The notes beneath the pieces are model-generated. The model was not told the origin of the DNA. It saw only the letters and a program-made list of their open reading frames with translations, and searched no databases. From assembly GCF_002302635.1 (NCBI RefSeq), contig NZ_CP022387.1:186001-250000 (forward strand): a stretch of 64,000 nucleotides of DNA. Reading direction: 5' to 3'. The translations under genes were made by a program, and so were the position numbers. The stretch is from Capnocytophaga stomatis (lineage in GTDB: Bacteria; Bacteroidota; Bacteroidia; Flavobacteriales; Flavobacteriaceae). This document shows positions 1-8,427 of this stretch, one piece after another (position 1 is the stretch's first letter; each line of letters starts with the position of its first letter).

Positions 1-384
1 GGAGTTCCTTTTTGTATCAGCGGAAAGGTAATTCACGGGCTAAAAATCGGAAGAACAATCGGTTACCCGACTGCCAATATTCAAGTGAAAGAATCTTATA
101 AACTAATTCCAAAAGATGGTATTTATCTGGTTTATAGCTTCTTCAGCGGAAAAAAAACGTATGGAATGATGAGCATCGGAAAAAACCCAACCATCGAAGG
201 AAAAGGAGCAACTATTGAAGTACATTACTTTGATTTTAAAGAAGATATATACGAAAACAATATAACAATTCATTTTTTGGAACGCCTCCGCGACGAACAA
301 AAGTTTGAATCGGTTGAAAAACTAAAGGAACAATTACAAATTGATGAAGCCACCTCAAGAGAACTTATAAAACAAATCGGATAA
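1..384 (+). CDS. ribF: RibF C-terminal part (riboflavin kinase/FAD synthetase), truncated by window edge
   Basis: The reading frame is open from base 1 and ends at a TAA at 384, so the 5' part lies outside the window. The first residues carry the riboflavin kinase signature GRTIGYPTANI (codons 17-27), the ATP/Mg-binding PTAN motif of the RibF C-terminal domain. The domain continues with a beta-barrel segment (DGIYLVYSF, GMMSIGKNPTIEG) and ends in the usual C-terminal helix. RibF makes FMN from riboflavin and then FAD. Only the kinase half can be seen; the adenylyltransferase half is assumed to lie upstream. An ATG at 85 is internal and is not the start. Nothing abnormal is seen. Confidence 0.9.
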   Translation, partial: GVPFCISGKVIHGLKIGRTIGYPTANIQVKESYKLIPKDGIYLVYSFFSGKKTYGMMSIGKNPTIEGKGATIEVHYFDFKEDIYENNITIHFLERLRDEQKFESVEKLKEQLQIDEATSRELIKQIG

Positions 385-505
385 AAGGAAAATTTCTCGA
401 AGTTGGTCAGTCATTTGGTGGAAAAAATATACTTTTGAAATAAAAAAATAGTTAATAACCTTCTGAATAGCAAATAATTTTCTATTCACTAAAAAACAAA
501 AGCCT

Positions 506-1684
506 ATGAAAACAACTTACGTAGTAAAGGCATATCGTACAGCTGTAGGGAAAGCTCCCCGCGGACTTTTACGCTTTAAACGACCCGATGAATTGGCTGC
601 TGAAACCATCGCTTATATGATGGAGCAACTACCTGATTTCGACAAAAATCTGATTGATGACGTTATCGTCGGTAATGCAATGCCCGAAGCCGAACAAGGT
701 TTGAATGTTGGTCGCATAATTTCACTTATGGGGCTTCAAACAGACCAAGTTCCGGGAGTAACCGTGAACAGATATTGTGCTTCAGGATTGGAAACTGTCG
801 CGATTGCAATGGCTAAAATACAATCAGGAATGGCTGACTGCATCATTGCGGGAGGTGTTGAAAGTATGAGTTTTATTCCTTTCGGGGGGTATCGTCCGTC
901 TCCTGATTATAAAGCAGTTAAAGAAGGAAACGAAGATTTCTACTGGGGAATGGGACTTACAGCCGAAAAAGTAGCTCATCAGTTCAAAATTTCGCGTGAA
1001 GACCAAGATTTGTTTGCTTTTCAATCTCACCAAAAAGCATTAAAAGCCATTGCAGAAAATAAATTTGAAAAGCAAATTGTTCCGATTGAAATTGAACAAG
1101 TACTGCTCGAAAACGGAAAACGTACAACTCACAAATACACTTTCAAAACCGATGAAGGACCTCGTGCTGATACTTCCTTGGAGGCTCTCGCAAAATTAAA
1201 ACCTGTATTTGCGCAAGGCGGAACCGTTACTGCCGGAAACTCGTCACAAACCAGTGACGGAGCTGCTTTTCTGCTTTTAATGAGCGAAGAAATGGTTAAG
1301 AAACTCAACATCGAGCCTATCGCACGATTAGTAACCTACGTCGTGGCAGGAGTTCCGCCCAGCATAATGGGAATAGGACCGGTGAAAGCCATCCCGAAAG
1401 CACTTGAGCAATCCGGACTGACACTAAATGATCTTCAGCTAATAGAACTAAATGAAGCTTTTGCTTCGCAATCTTTAGCCGTTATTCGTGAATTAGGCTT
1501 GAATCCTGAAATAATCAACGTAAACGGAGGAGCAATAGCTTTAGGGCATCCGCTGGGTTGTACCGGAGCAAAATTGTCTGTGCAACTTTTCGACGAACTT
1601 AAAAGACGCGGACAAAAATACGGTATGGTAACAATGTGTGTGGGTACAGGACAAGGAGCAGCAGGTATTTACGAAGTATTTTAG
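506..1684 (+). CDS. Thiolase family protein (acetyl-CoA C-acyltransferase)
   Basis: A full-length 392-residue thiolase. The nucleophilic cysteine is C91 in NRYCASGLE, the catalytic histidine is H348 in [15 protein letters not shown], and the second cysteine is C378 in [17 protein letters not shown] (316-319) is also in place. Thiolases cleave 3-ketoacyl-CoA or, in reverse, condense acetyl-CoA to acetoacetyl-CoA. No multifunctional FadB-like or HMG-CoA gene lies next to it, so chain-length preference and direction cannot be told from context. It stands alone, with about 120 AT-rich bases upstream and a hairpin terminator just downstream (1704-1738). The family call is firm; the choice between beta-oxidation and acetoacetyl-CoA synthesis is open. 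Confidence 0.9.
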   Translation: MKTTYVVKAYRTAVGKAPRGLLRFKRPDELAAETIAYMMEQLPDFDKNLIDDVIVGNAMPEAEQGLNVGRIISLMGLQTDQVPGVTVNRYCASGLETVAIAMAKIQSGMADCIIAGGVESMSFIPFGGYRPSPDYKAVKEGNEDFYWGMGLTAEKVAHQFKISREDQDLFAFQSHQKALKAIAENKFEKQIVPIEIEQVLLENGKRTTHKYTFKTDEGPRADTSLEALAKLKPVFAQGGTVTAGNSSQTSDGAAFLLLMSEEMVKKLNIEPIARLVTYVVAGVPPSIMGIGPVKAIPKALEQSGLTLNDLQLIELNEAFASQSLAVIRELGLNPEIINVNGGAIALGHPLGCTGAKLSVQLFDELKRRGQKYGMVTMCVGTGQGAAGIYEVF

Positions 1685-1703
1685 TCAATATTAAAACTTA
1701 CAG

Positions 1704-1738
1704 AACGAGCAGATTTCAAAAATTTCGCTCGTTTTTTT
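1704..1738 (+). terminator. Rho-independent terminator after the thiolase gene
   Basis: AACGAGC (1704-1710) pairs with GCTCGTT (1727-1733) around a 16-nt loop and is followed directly by a run of T. It lies 20 bases past the thiolase stop codon. Confidence 0.75.
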
Positions 1739-1842
1739 ATTTATTCTCATAATTCAAAAAATTCTTCCTTATAAAATCCTTAAAAATGCACTCGTAATAA
1801 TATTTTTTCATACGAAGAGCTATTTTTCTTATTAATTTTTTA

Positions 1843-1850
1843 TATTTTTG
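1843..1850 (+). promoter_or_regulatory. Bacteroidota -7 element (TAnnTTTG) upstream of the coiled-coil gene
   Basis: TATTTTTG matches the flavobacterial TAnnTTTG element and lies 26 bases before the ATG at 1877. No clear -33 TTG is present at the usual distance. The probable transcript covers the coiled-coil gene and trmD. Confidence 0.5.
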
Positions 1851-1876
1851 CTCTTTGAAAATAATTTGATTATAAG

Positions 1877-2488
1877 ATGAAGAAGCAATTAGTAGCAGGA
1901 GCCATAGCCGTATTTTTTTCATTTACATTTGCTGTAAATGCTCAAGAACAAAGTTTAGATACTGTAAATGTTCAAGTTAAAAAGAAACAAAACACACTCA
2001 ACGAACAGTTTGAAACCTTAGTTGAAAAGGCAAACTCTTGGCAAAGTTATAAAATTATTGACAGAGCTAAACTCGGAAATTATCAGAAAAACGTAATTGA
2101 CAGTTTACAAAGTATCAAATCAAAAATACAAGCTCAACAAGATATCATTAACGGGCACGAAGAAGAAGTTAAGCAACTTAACGGAAAAATAGCTGAGTTA
2201 CAGAATAATCTCGAAAGAACTCAAAATGAGAAAGATAGTGTTAATTTTTTAGGAATTTTACTTCCAAAATCAACCTATTCATTAATGGTGTGGAGCCTTG
2301 TCTTGATTTTGACCTGCTTGCTGCTTTTCTATGTCTATAAATATATAAACGGAAGTGCGGTTACCAAAAAATCTCTTCAAGATTTGCAAGAACTTCAAGA
2401 AGAGTACGAAAATTACAGAAAATCGGCTATTGAAAGAGAACAAAAAGTACGTCGCCAGCTTCAGGACGAAATTAACAAACATAAATAA
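1877..2488 (+). CDS. Signal-peptide, coiled-coil, single-TM membrane protein upstream of trmD
   Basis: A 203-residue protein of unknown function. It has a signal peptide (1-22, cleavage after VNAQ or so), a Lys/Gln/Glu-rich helical region likely to form a coiled coil (about 65-120), one transmembrane helix (about 134-156) and a second charged, coiled-coil-like tail (165-203). No enzyme motif is visible. It lies 3 bases ahead of trmD, so the two are almost certainly co-transcribed. In other flavobacterial annotations such proteins sometimes inherit the name 'tRNA (guanine-N1)-methyltransferase' from this neighbour (recollection, not checked); nothing in the sequence supports methyltransferase activity. 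A structural or scaffold role in the envelope is only a guess. Confidence 0.8.
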   Translation: MKKQLVAGAIAVFFSFTFAVNAQEQSLDTVNVQVKKKQNTLNEQFETLVEKANSWQSYKIIDRAKLGNYQKNVIDSLQSIKSKIQAQQDIINGHEEEVKQLNGKIAELQNNLERTQNEKDSVNFLGILLPKSTYSLMVWSLVLILTCLLLFYVYKYINGSAVTKKSLQDLQELQEEYENYRKSAIEREQKVRRQLQDEINKHK

Positions 2489-2491
2489 TCA

Positions 2492-3169
2492 ATGCGGATT
2501 GATATTATTTCGGTAGTTCCGGAACTTTTAGAGAGTCCTTTCAATGCTTCAATTATGAAACGAGCAATTGAAAAAGGATTGGTTGAGGTTCATTTCCACA
2601 ACTTGCGAGATTACAGCACAGGAAGCTATCGGCAAGTAGATGATTATCAATTTGGTGGAGGTGCCGGAATGGTACTGATGATTGAGCCTATTGATAAATG
2701 TATTTCCGAATTGAAATCACAACGAAATTATGATGAGGTGATTTATATGACCCCTGACGGTGAGACTTTCAACCAAAAAACTGCAAACCGAATGTCCCTT
2801 TGTGAGAATTTGATTATACTTTGCGGGCATTACAAGGGCGTTGACCAACGTGTTCGCGACCATTTTATCACAAAAGAAATTTCTGTTGGTGATTATGTTC
2901 TTTCCGGTGGTGAATTAGGAGCTATGATTGTTTGTGATGCTGTTATCCGTCTGATTCCCGGTGTATTGGGAGACGAAACTTCGGCTTTAACTGACTCATT
3001 CCAAGATGATTTGTTAGCTCCGCCTGTTTACACACGTCCTGCTTCATATAACGGATGGGATGTTCCGGAAATATTGCTTAGTGGAAATTTTCCTGAAATA
3101 GAACAATGGCGAGAAGAAGAAGCCTACAAACACACCAAAACACGAAGACCCGATTTACTAAAAAAATAA
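2492..3169 (+). CDS. trmD: tRNA (guanine-N1)-methyltransferase TrmD
   Basis: A 225-residue SPOUT-class enzyme that methylates G37 at N1 in tRNAs and so prevents +1 frameshifting. The start [17 protein letters not shown] is typical of TrmD. The SAM-binding trefoil-knot motifs are present: [14 protein letters not shown] (110-123) and [15 protein letters not shown]. The substrate-side segment [19 protein letters not shown] and the end motif RRPDL are also present. Length is normal. The gene starts 3 bases after the preceding coiled-coil gene, which points to one operon, and is followed by a strong terminator. Confidence 0.97.
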   Translation: MRIDIISVVPELLESPFNASIMKRAIEKGLVEVHFHNLRDYSTGSYRQVDDYQFGGGAGMVLMIEPIDKCISELKSQRNYDEVIYMTPDGETFNQKTANRMSLCENLIILCGHYKGVDQRVRDHFITKEISVGDYVLSGGELGAMIVCDAVIRLIPGVLGDETSALTDSFQDDLLAPPVYTRPASYNGWDVPEILLSGNFPEIEQWREEEAYKHTKTRRPDLLKK

Positions 3170-3176
3170 ATTAGAA

Positions 3177-3210
3177 AAGGCTATCTTATTTAGATAGCCT
3201 TAATTTTTTT
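3177..3210. terminator. Bidirectional terminator between trmD and HU
   Basis: AAGGCTATCT (3177-3186) pairs perfectly with AGATAGCCTT (3192-3201) around a 5-nt loop, followed by AATTTTTTT on the + strand. It sits between the convergent ends of trmD (3169) and the HU gene (3216), so it probably serves both, although the T tract is much better on the + strand. Confidence 0.8.
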
Positions 3211-3215
3211 CTGTT

Positions 3216-3491
3216 TTACTTGTTTACCGCATCAGAAAGCTCAGAACCCGGTTTGAATTTCACCACGTTTTTAGCAGCTACTTTAATCACTTCATTGGTA
3301 CGAGGGTTTCTTGCCTCACGAGCCTCTTTTTTAGTTACCGACCAAGAACCGAAGCCTACAATCGAAACTTTATCCCCTTTTTTTAGAGTTTTCTCTACAT
3401 TTGAAAAGAAAGACTCCAACGCCTTCTTTGCATCTACTTTTGTAATTCCTGCATCAGCAGCGATAGCATCAATTAATTCTGTTTTGTTCAT
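3216..3491 (-). CDS. HU family DNA-binding protein
   Basis: A 91-residue protein with the complete HU/IHF fold. The N-terminal helices begin MNKTELIDAIAADAGI. The dimer core has KGDKVSIVGFGSW, and the DNA-binding arm has ARNPRTNEVIKVAAKNVVKF, including the conserved RNP tip and the basic KFKPG end. It acts as a homodimer that bends and compacts chromosomal DNA. The promoter is one of the best in the window (see 3521-3550), consistent with high expression. It is monocistronic. A second, larger HU-related protein is encoded at 36410. Confidence 0.95.
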   Translation of the reverse strand: MNKTELIDAIAADAGITKVDAKKALESFFSNVEKTLKKGDKVSIVGFGSWSVTKKEAREARNPRTNEVIKVAAKNVVKFKPGSELSDAVNK

Positions 3492-3520
3492 AGTATTGAT
3501 TTTAATACAATTAATAAAGA

Positions 3521-3550
3521 CAAAGGTAGTAATATATTTAATCTGAGCAA
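3521..3550 (-). promoter_or_regulatory. Promoter of the HU gene (TTG-N19-TAnnTTTG)
   Basis: On the minus strand, TTG (complement of 3548-3550) is followed after exactly 19 bases by TACCTTTG (complement of 3521-3528). Both elements and their spacing match the known Bacteroidota sigma-ABfr promoter. Transcription should start a few bases below 3521, giving a leader of about 25 nt. Confidence 0.75.
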
Positions 3551-3632
3551 CAAATCTCTGTAAAAAAGCAGATATTTTAAATAAAAATTAACATCATTCC
3601 CGAAATTCGCTAAAATAATTATAAAAAACACA

Positions 3633-5738
3633 TTACTTTTCCTTTATGCTGATGGCAAATCCTCCGCTGGGGGCCAATCGTACTTTTAGCTTTTTCTTAC
3701 TATCAATAATTTTCTTCTTTATAACATAACTTTGCGGATTGGTTTGCCAATGAGCATTTTCTGCATCAGAATAAATAACAGCCTCATACTTTTTCCCAAA
3801 TGGAAGAAAATCAAAACTTACGATTGCTTCACGTGAATTTTCATCCGTAATTCCTCCTACAAACCATTCATTTTTGCCCTTAGCTTTACGAGCAATGATT
3901 ATGAAATCTCCGGGTTCTGCTTCCAAAACATACGTTTTATCCCAATCAACCGCTACATCTTTTATAAACTGAAAAGCATCAGGAAAGCGTTCATAATTTT
4001 CAATCAAATCGGCAGCCATTTGTAAAGGACTGTACATCGTTACGTAAAGAGCTAATTGCTTGGCAAGTGTGGTGCTTAATTTGGCTTTATTAGTGCCGTA
4101 AACGGATAAATCTCCTTGAAAAATGCCTGGCGTATAATCCATAGGACCTCCGACCAATCGAGTGAATGGCAAAATCGTGGTATGTTCGGGATGATTTCCG
4201 TTGAAAGACTCAAATTCTGTTCCACGAGCTGATTCTTGTGCTATCCAATTCGGAAAAGTGCGACAAAGCCCCGTCGGACGAACTGCCTCGTGAGAATTCA
4301 CCATAATTTTGTATTCCGAAGCCGTTTTCGCTACATAATTGTAATGATTTACCATCCATTGCCCATCGTGATACTCACTTCGCGGAATAATTGGCCCCAC
4401 ATATCCCGTTTTTACGGAATTATATCCATTTTCTACCATAAATCGGAAGGCTTCGTGCAATTGACGCTCATAATCTGCCACTGAAGAAGTTGTTTCGTGA
4501 TGCATAATGATTTTAACTCCCCTATTTTGTGCATATTCTTGCAATTCTTTTACGTCAAAATCAGGATATGGCTTGGTAAAACTATAGATTTTTTCCTTTT
4601 TGTAAGCCACATTATCTTCCCAGCCTTCATTCCAACCTTCCACTAACACAGCATCGAATCCGTGTTTTGCAGCAAAATCTATATATTTTTTTACGTGTGC
4701 TGTATTCGCTCCGTGATGTCCGTTCGGTGGAAGTTTTGAATAGTCGGTTTGCCCGATAATAATATCTTTATGGTCGGTATAAGCCCAAGTTGAACCTCCT
4801 CCCGTAAAATATTCCCACCAAACACCAACGTATTTCATTGGTTTTATCCAAGAAGTGTCTTCAAACTTGCAGGGTTCATTTAGGTTCAGTATCAGATTAG
4901 AAGCCAAAATATCACGAGCATCATCACTGACAATAATTGTACGCCAAGGAGTTACGTTTCCTGTCTGGAAATATACTTTATTGCCATTTTTATCCGGAGC
5001 CAAATGAGCACTTAAACAGAATTTATCTCCTTCAACATTCAAAAACATTGCAGAATAATTTACCAAAGCCGCCTCGTGGATGTTTATGTACAGATTTTCT
5101 TTCGTTTTTAACATCAAAGGCGTTTGAACTGCCACATTGGGTGATGGTGCTTTGGCTGCCAATGGCTCTTTACGAACTTCATCAATGAGTTTACCAATAT
5201 CAGACAAACGAGAGGTAGTAATTGGAAATTCATTAGTATCATAATCAGCTGGAATCCAAAAAGATTTATGATTACCAGTAAGATTAAATTCCGTAAGTTC
5301 TTCTTTTATTATGAAATGACGAAGTTCTTTTTGTTGAGGAAATTCATATCGAAATCCAAGTCCGTCATTAAATAATCTGAATCGGATATTCAATTTCCAG
5401 TTAGTTGCCTGATGTACCAACTTCACTAACAATTCATTATGATTATCTCTTATTTCGCTATTTTCTCCCCAAACGGACTTCCAAACGCTATCCGAAGTAT
5501 CATTTTGCGTTTCAATAATTGAAAATCCTTCCGAAAAAGAGAAAAAATCATTCAGAATAAATCCTAATTTACTTTCTTCAAGTACCTTTTTCCCTTTATA
5601 ATCAAGCTGATAAACAGGCGTTCCATTATCTTTCAACTTAAAAGAAAGCACTAAATTTTTGTCGGGCGAATGGAGTTTCTGTGCAGATAACGCACTCACA
5701 AACAAAATGACTGTCAATGTAAGAAATATTCTACTCAT
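3633..5738 (-). CDS. Glycoside hydrolase family 97, SusB-like inverting alpha-glucosidase
   Basis: A 701-residue secreted enzyme with a signal peptide (1-19, ending SALSAQ), an N-terminal beta-sandwich (about 20-290), a (beta/alpha)8 barrel (about 300-580) and a C-terminal beta domain. It aligns with SusB of Bacteroides thetaiotaomicron at a constant offset of 24 (SusB numbering from memory). The general base pair E439/E508 corresponds to E415 (HHETT) and E484 (SHEAVRPTG). The general acid E532 corresponds to E508. The calcium ligands E194 and E526 correspond to E170 and E502, and E391 to E367. Having Glu rather than Gly at the base positions marks the inverting subgroup. Likely substrates are maltooligosaccharides. 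No SusC/SusD genes are adjacent. A TACATTTG element lies at 5804-5811 on the minus strand. Confidence 0.92.
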   Translation of the reverse strand: MSRIFLTLTVILFVSALSAQKLHSPDKNLVLSFKLKDNGTPVYQLDYKGKKVLEESKLGFILNDFFSFSEGFSIIETQNDTSDSVWKSVWGENSEIRDNHNELLVKLVHQATNWKLNIRFRLFNDGLGFRYEFPQQKELRHFIIKEELTEFNLTGNHKSFWIPADYDTNEFPITTSRLSDIGKLIDEVRKEPLAAKAPSPNVAVQTPLMLKTKENLYINIHEAALVNYSAMFLNVEGDKFCLSAHLAPDKNGNKVYFQTGNVTPWRTIIVSDDARDILASNLILNLNEPCKFEDTSWIKPMKYVGVWWEYFTGGGSTWAYTDHKDIIIGQTDYSKLPPNGHHGANTAHVKKYIDFAAKHGFDAVLVEGWNEGWEDNVAYKKEKIYSFTKPYPDFDVKELQEYAQNRGVKIIMHHETTSSVADYERQLHEAFRFMVENGYNSVKTGYVGPIIPRSEYHDGQWMVNHYNYVAKTASEYKIMVNSHEAVRPTGLCRTFPNWIAQESARGTEFESFNGNHPEHTTILPFTRLVGGPMDYTPGIFQGDLSVYGTNKAKLSTTLAKQLALYVTMYSPLQMAADLIENYERFPDAFQFIKDVAVDWDKTYVLEAEPGDFIIIARKAKGKNEWFVGGITDENSREAIVSFDFLPFGKKYEAVIYSDAENAHWQTNPQSYVIKKKIIDSKKKLKVRLAPSGGFAISIKEK

Positions 5739-5870
5739 AATATCTTCATTTAAAATTATTTATCTTTTCTGAAGCTAAAATTATCATCCAATTATTTTTA
5801 TTACAAATGTACTCATTTTTAACGTTTAAAAATTGTATTTTTCACAACTTTCTTTCGTAAAAACAAAGAA

Positions 5871-5901
5871 AAAAGGATTAGAAAATATTTTCTAATCCTT
5901 T
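5871..5901 (-). terminator. Terminator of ettA
   Basis: A perfect 30-nt palindrome (5872-5901, arms AAAGGATTAGAAAAT and its complement). On the minus strand it ends in a T-rich tract (the + strand has a run of A just before it). It lies 10 bases beyond the ettA stop codon. Confidence 0.75.
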
Positions 5902-5911
5902 CATTATATTA

Positions 5912-7606
5912 CTAATTACGAACTAACTTTTTATATTTGATACGCGTTGGAGTAACTTCTTTTCCAAGACGTTTACGTTTATTTTCTTCGTATTCGGAGA
6001 AACTTCCTTCAAAGAAATACACTTGCGAATCGCCTTCAAATGCTAAAATATGCGTACAAATTCTGTCCAAAAACCAACGGTCGTGCGAGATGATTACAGC
6101 ACAGCCCGCAAAATTCTCCAAACCTTCCTCTAAAGCTCGTAATGTATTAACATCCAAATCGTTGGTAGGCTCATCGAGTAACAGAACGTTTCCTTCTTCT
6201 TTGAGGGTCATTGCCAAATGCAAACGGTTACGTTCTCCTCCCGAAAGCGTACCTACTTTTTTGTTTTGCTCACTTCCACTGAAATTAAATCGACTGAGGT
6301 ATGCACGTGAATTCACCTGACGCCCGCCCATCATAATAAGGTCTTGCCCGTCGGAGAAATTCTCCCAGATTGATTTTTCGGGGTCGATATCCTTGTGCGA
6401 TTGGTCAACATAGGCAATTTTTACGGTTTCCCCAACGATAAATTCCCCTGAATCAGGAGTTTCTTCGCCCATAATCATTCTAAAAATAGTCGATTTTCCT
6501 GCTCCGTTAGGTCCGATAACTCCCACAATTCCCGCTTGTGGCAATACGAAATTCAAATCTTCATACAGAATTTTATCTCCAAAGGCTTTCGATACGTGCT
6601 TGGCTTCAATCACATTCGTTCCCAATCGTGGTCCGTTAGGAATGTAAATTTCGAGCTTTTCTTCCAATTGTTTTTGGTCTTCATTGAGCAAACGGTCGTA
6701 ATTTTGCAAACGTGCTTTTTGCTTGGCTTGGCGTCCTTTAGCTCCCTGACGCACCCATTCCAACTCGCGTTCCAACACTTTTTGTCGTTTGGATTCCGTT
6801 TTTTGCTCTTGTGCCAAACGTTTGGCTTTTTGGTCGAGCCACGATGAATAGTTTCCTTTCCACGGAATGCCTTCACCTCGGTCAAGTTCCAAAATCCAGC
6901 CGGCTACATTATCCAAGAAATAACGGTCGTGCGTTACGGCAATCACTGTTCCGGTATATTGTTGCAAATGTTGCTCCAACCACAGAACAGACTCAGCGTC
7001 AAGGTGGTTTGTAGGCTCATCAAGTAACAGGACATCAGGTTGTTGCAACAATAATCGGCACAATGCAACTCTACGGCGTTCACCTCCCGAAAGCACTTTT
7101 ATTGGCGTGTCGGGGTCTGGCGTACGAAGAGCGTCCATCGCGATTTCCAATTTATTATCGATTTCCCAACCTCCACAAGCATCGATTTTGTCCTGCAATT
7201 CGGCTTGCTTGTCCATCAACTTTTGCATTTTGTCGGGGTCGGAATACACTTCTTCCAAACCAAACATATCGTTGATTTTGTTGAATTCGTCCAAAATACC
7301 GATAATTTCAGAAGCTCCTTCCCGAACTACTTCTATAACCGTTTTATTTTCATCTAATTGCGGTTCTTGTTCCAAATAACCAACCGTGTAACCAGGGGCA
7401 AAAACCACATCGCCTTGATAATTTTTATCAACCCCAGCGATAATCTTCAAAAGTGAAGATTTCCCTGAACCATTCAACCCTAAAATACCTATTTTCGCTC
7501 CGTAGAAAAAACTCAAATAGATATCCTTAAGCACTTGTTTATTCGTCGAAGAATAGGTTTTACTTACCCTCGACATCGAAAAAATTACTTTCTTATCGTC
7601 TGACAT
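5912..7606 (-). CDS. ettA: Energy-dependent translational throttle protein EttA (ABC-F)
   Basis: A 564-residue ABC-F ATPase with two intact nucleotide sites and no membrane segment. Site 1 has Walker A GLNGSGKSS, signature LSGGERRRVAL and Walker B LLLDEPTNHLD. Site 2 has GPNGAGKST, LSGGERNRLHL and [11 protein letters not shown], with the H-loop SHDRWFLDR. The linker is rich in Arg/Gln/Lys, and the C-terminal segment VYFFEGSFSEYEENKRKRLG is diagnostic of EttA. EttA binds the ribosomal E site and gates the first peptide bond according to the ATP/ADP ratio. On the minus strand TAACTTTG (7626-7633) lies 20 bases before the start. Single-gene unit with its own terminator. Confidence 0.95.
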   Translation of the reverse strand: MSDDKKVIFSMSRVSKTYSSTNKQVLKDIYLSFFYGAKIGILGLNGSGKSSLLKIIAGVDKNYQGDVVFAPGYTVGYLEQEPQLDENKTVIEVVREGASEIIGILDEFNKINDMFGLEEVYSDPDKMQKLMDKQAELQDKIDACGGWEIDNKLEIAMDALRTPDPDTPIKVLSGGERRRVALCRLLLQQPDVLLLDEPTNHLDAESVLWLEQHLQQYTGTVIAVTHDRYFLDNVAGWILELDRGEGIPWKGNYSSWLDQKAKRLAQEQKTESKRQKVLERELEWVRQGAKGRQAKQKARLQNYDRLLNEDQKQLEEKLEIYIPNGPRLGTNVIEAKHVSKAFGDKILYEDLNFVLPQAGIVGVIGPNGAGKSTIFRMIMGEETPDSGEFIVGETVKIAYVDQSHKDIDPEKSIWENFSDGQDLIMMGGRQVNSRAYLSRFNFSGSEQNKKVGTLSGGERNRLHLAMTLKEEGNVLLLDEPTNDLDVNTLRALEEGLENFAGCAVIISHDRWFLDRICTHILAFEGDSQVYFFEGSFSEYEENKRKRLGKEVTPTRIKYKKLVRN

Positions 7607-7881
7607 ATTTTTAAAATTTAAGGCTCAAAGTTACATCTAAATATTGAAAAAGAAAAATATAAAAATTTGTACTTCAATCATTATTTTTTTCAATCTATTT
7701 CACTAATGTTTCGGATTAATAAATCACTATTAATAATTTGATTTTCATTAATTTAACTAACCTTAAAACGAATCATAAAACGGATTTTCACGTAAATTAA
7801 ATATAAAAAATAAAAATCTTTGTATTACAAAACTCAAGAAAATTACTTATTTTTGTTACATAAACATAAAATGAAATCATA

Positions 7882-8355
7882 ATGAGACTCTTTTTTATCA
7901 CAATATGTTTAGTGCTTTCAGTTAATGCAAATGCTCAGAAAATGAAAGACATAGCTAATCGGACGGCTATAAGTATAGGATATGATTATCAAGGAAAAAA
8001 CAGCCTTACTGCCGGAATTGAATACAATTTGCCTATTGATAGCTATCGTTGGCACGGATACAACTTGGGGGTGGCTATGCGTTATTTTAAAGGAAAAGAT
8101 GGCAACCAATATTTTGTTCCGGAAGTAAAATTAATTTACAGAAAAAACGGATTACTATTTGGTTTTCAATCTTCTACAAAGAATTTTTCGCCCATTGCGG
8201 GAATTAATTTTCTCAACTTTTTACATCTTTACAGCGGATACAGTTTTCCTTTTGATAAAACTCAAACGAATCTGCAAGGTATAGTTTTCGGAGTTAGAAT
8301 TTTAGTATCGCCTTTTGAAGGAAAATTCTACGATAAGTTAAAAATTGGATTTTGA
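7882..8355 (+). CDS. Small exported hypothetical protein, probably outer-membrane beta-barrel type
   Basis: A 157-residue protein with a clear signal peptide (1-19, ending NANAQ). The mature part alternates hydrophobic and polar residues with many Tyr, Phe and Gly (SIGYDYQGKN, LGVAMRYFKGKDG, GLLFGFQSS), the pattern of a small outer-membrane barrel. No named family is recognised. A TATTTTTG element at 7848-7855 lies 26 bases ahead of the ATG, so it is probably transcribed alone. A bidirectional terminator follows. Confidence 0.7.
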   Translation: MRLFFITICLVLSVNANAQKMKDIANRTAISIGYDYQGKNSLTAGIEYNLPIDSYRWHGYNLGVAMRYFKGKDGNQYFVPEVKLIYRKNGLLFGFQSSTKNFSPIAGINFLNFLHLYSGYSFPFDKTQTNLQGIVFGVRILVSPFEGKFYDKLKIGF

Positions 8356-8368
8356 TAATCAGGCAATA

Positions 8369-8418
8369 AAAAAACAGCCAAGTTTCTAAAAAGAAGTTTG
8401 GCTGTTTTAATTTTTTTG
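8369..8418. terminator. Bidirectional terminator between the exported protein and ackA
   Basis: AAAACAGCCAA (8371-8381) pairs with TTGGCTGTTTT (8398-8408). A run of A precedes it and AATTTTTTT follows, so it provides a U tract on both strands. It lies between convergent genes ending at 8355 and 8428. Confidence 0.8.
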
Positions 8419-8427
8419 TATTAGTTC

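Noticed and set aside
85-384. A 99-residue gene starting at 85
   Set aside because: The frame is open upstream to base 1 and contains the RibF motif there; the ATG at 85 is internal.
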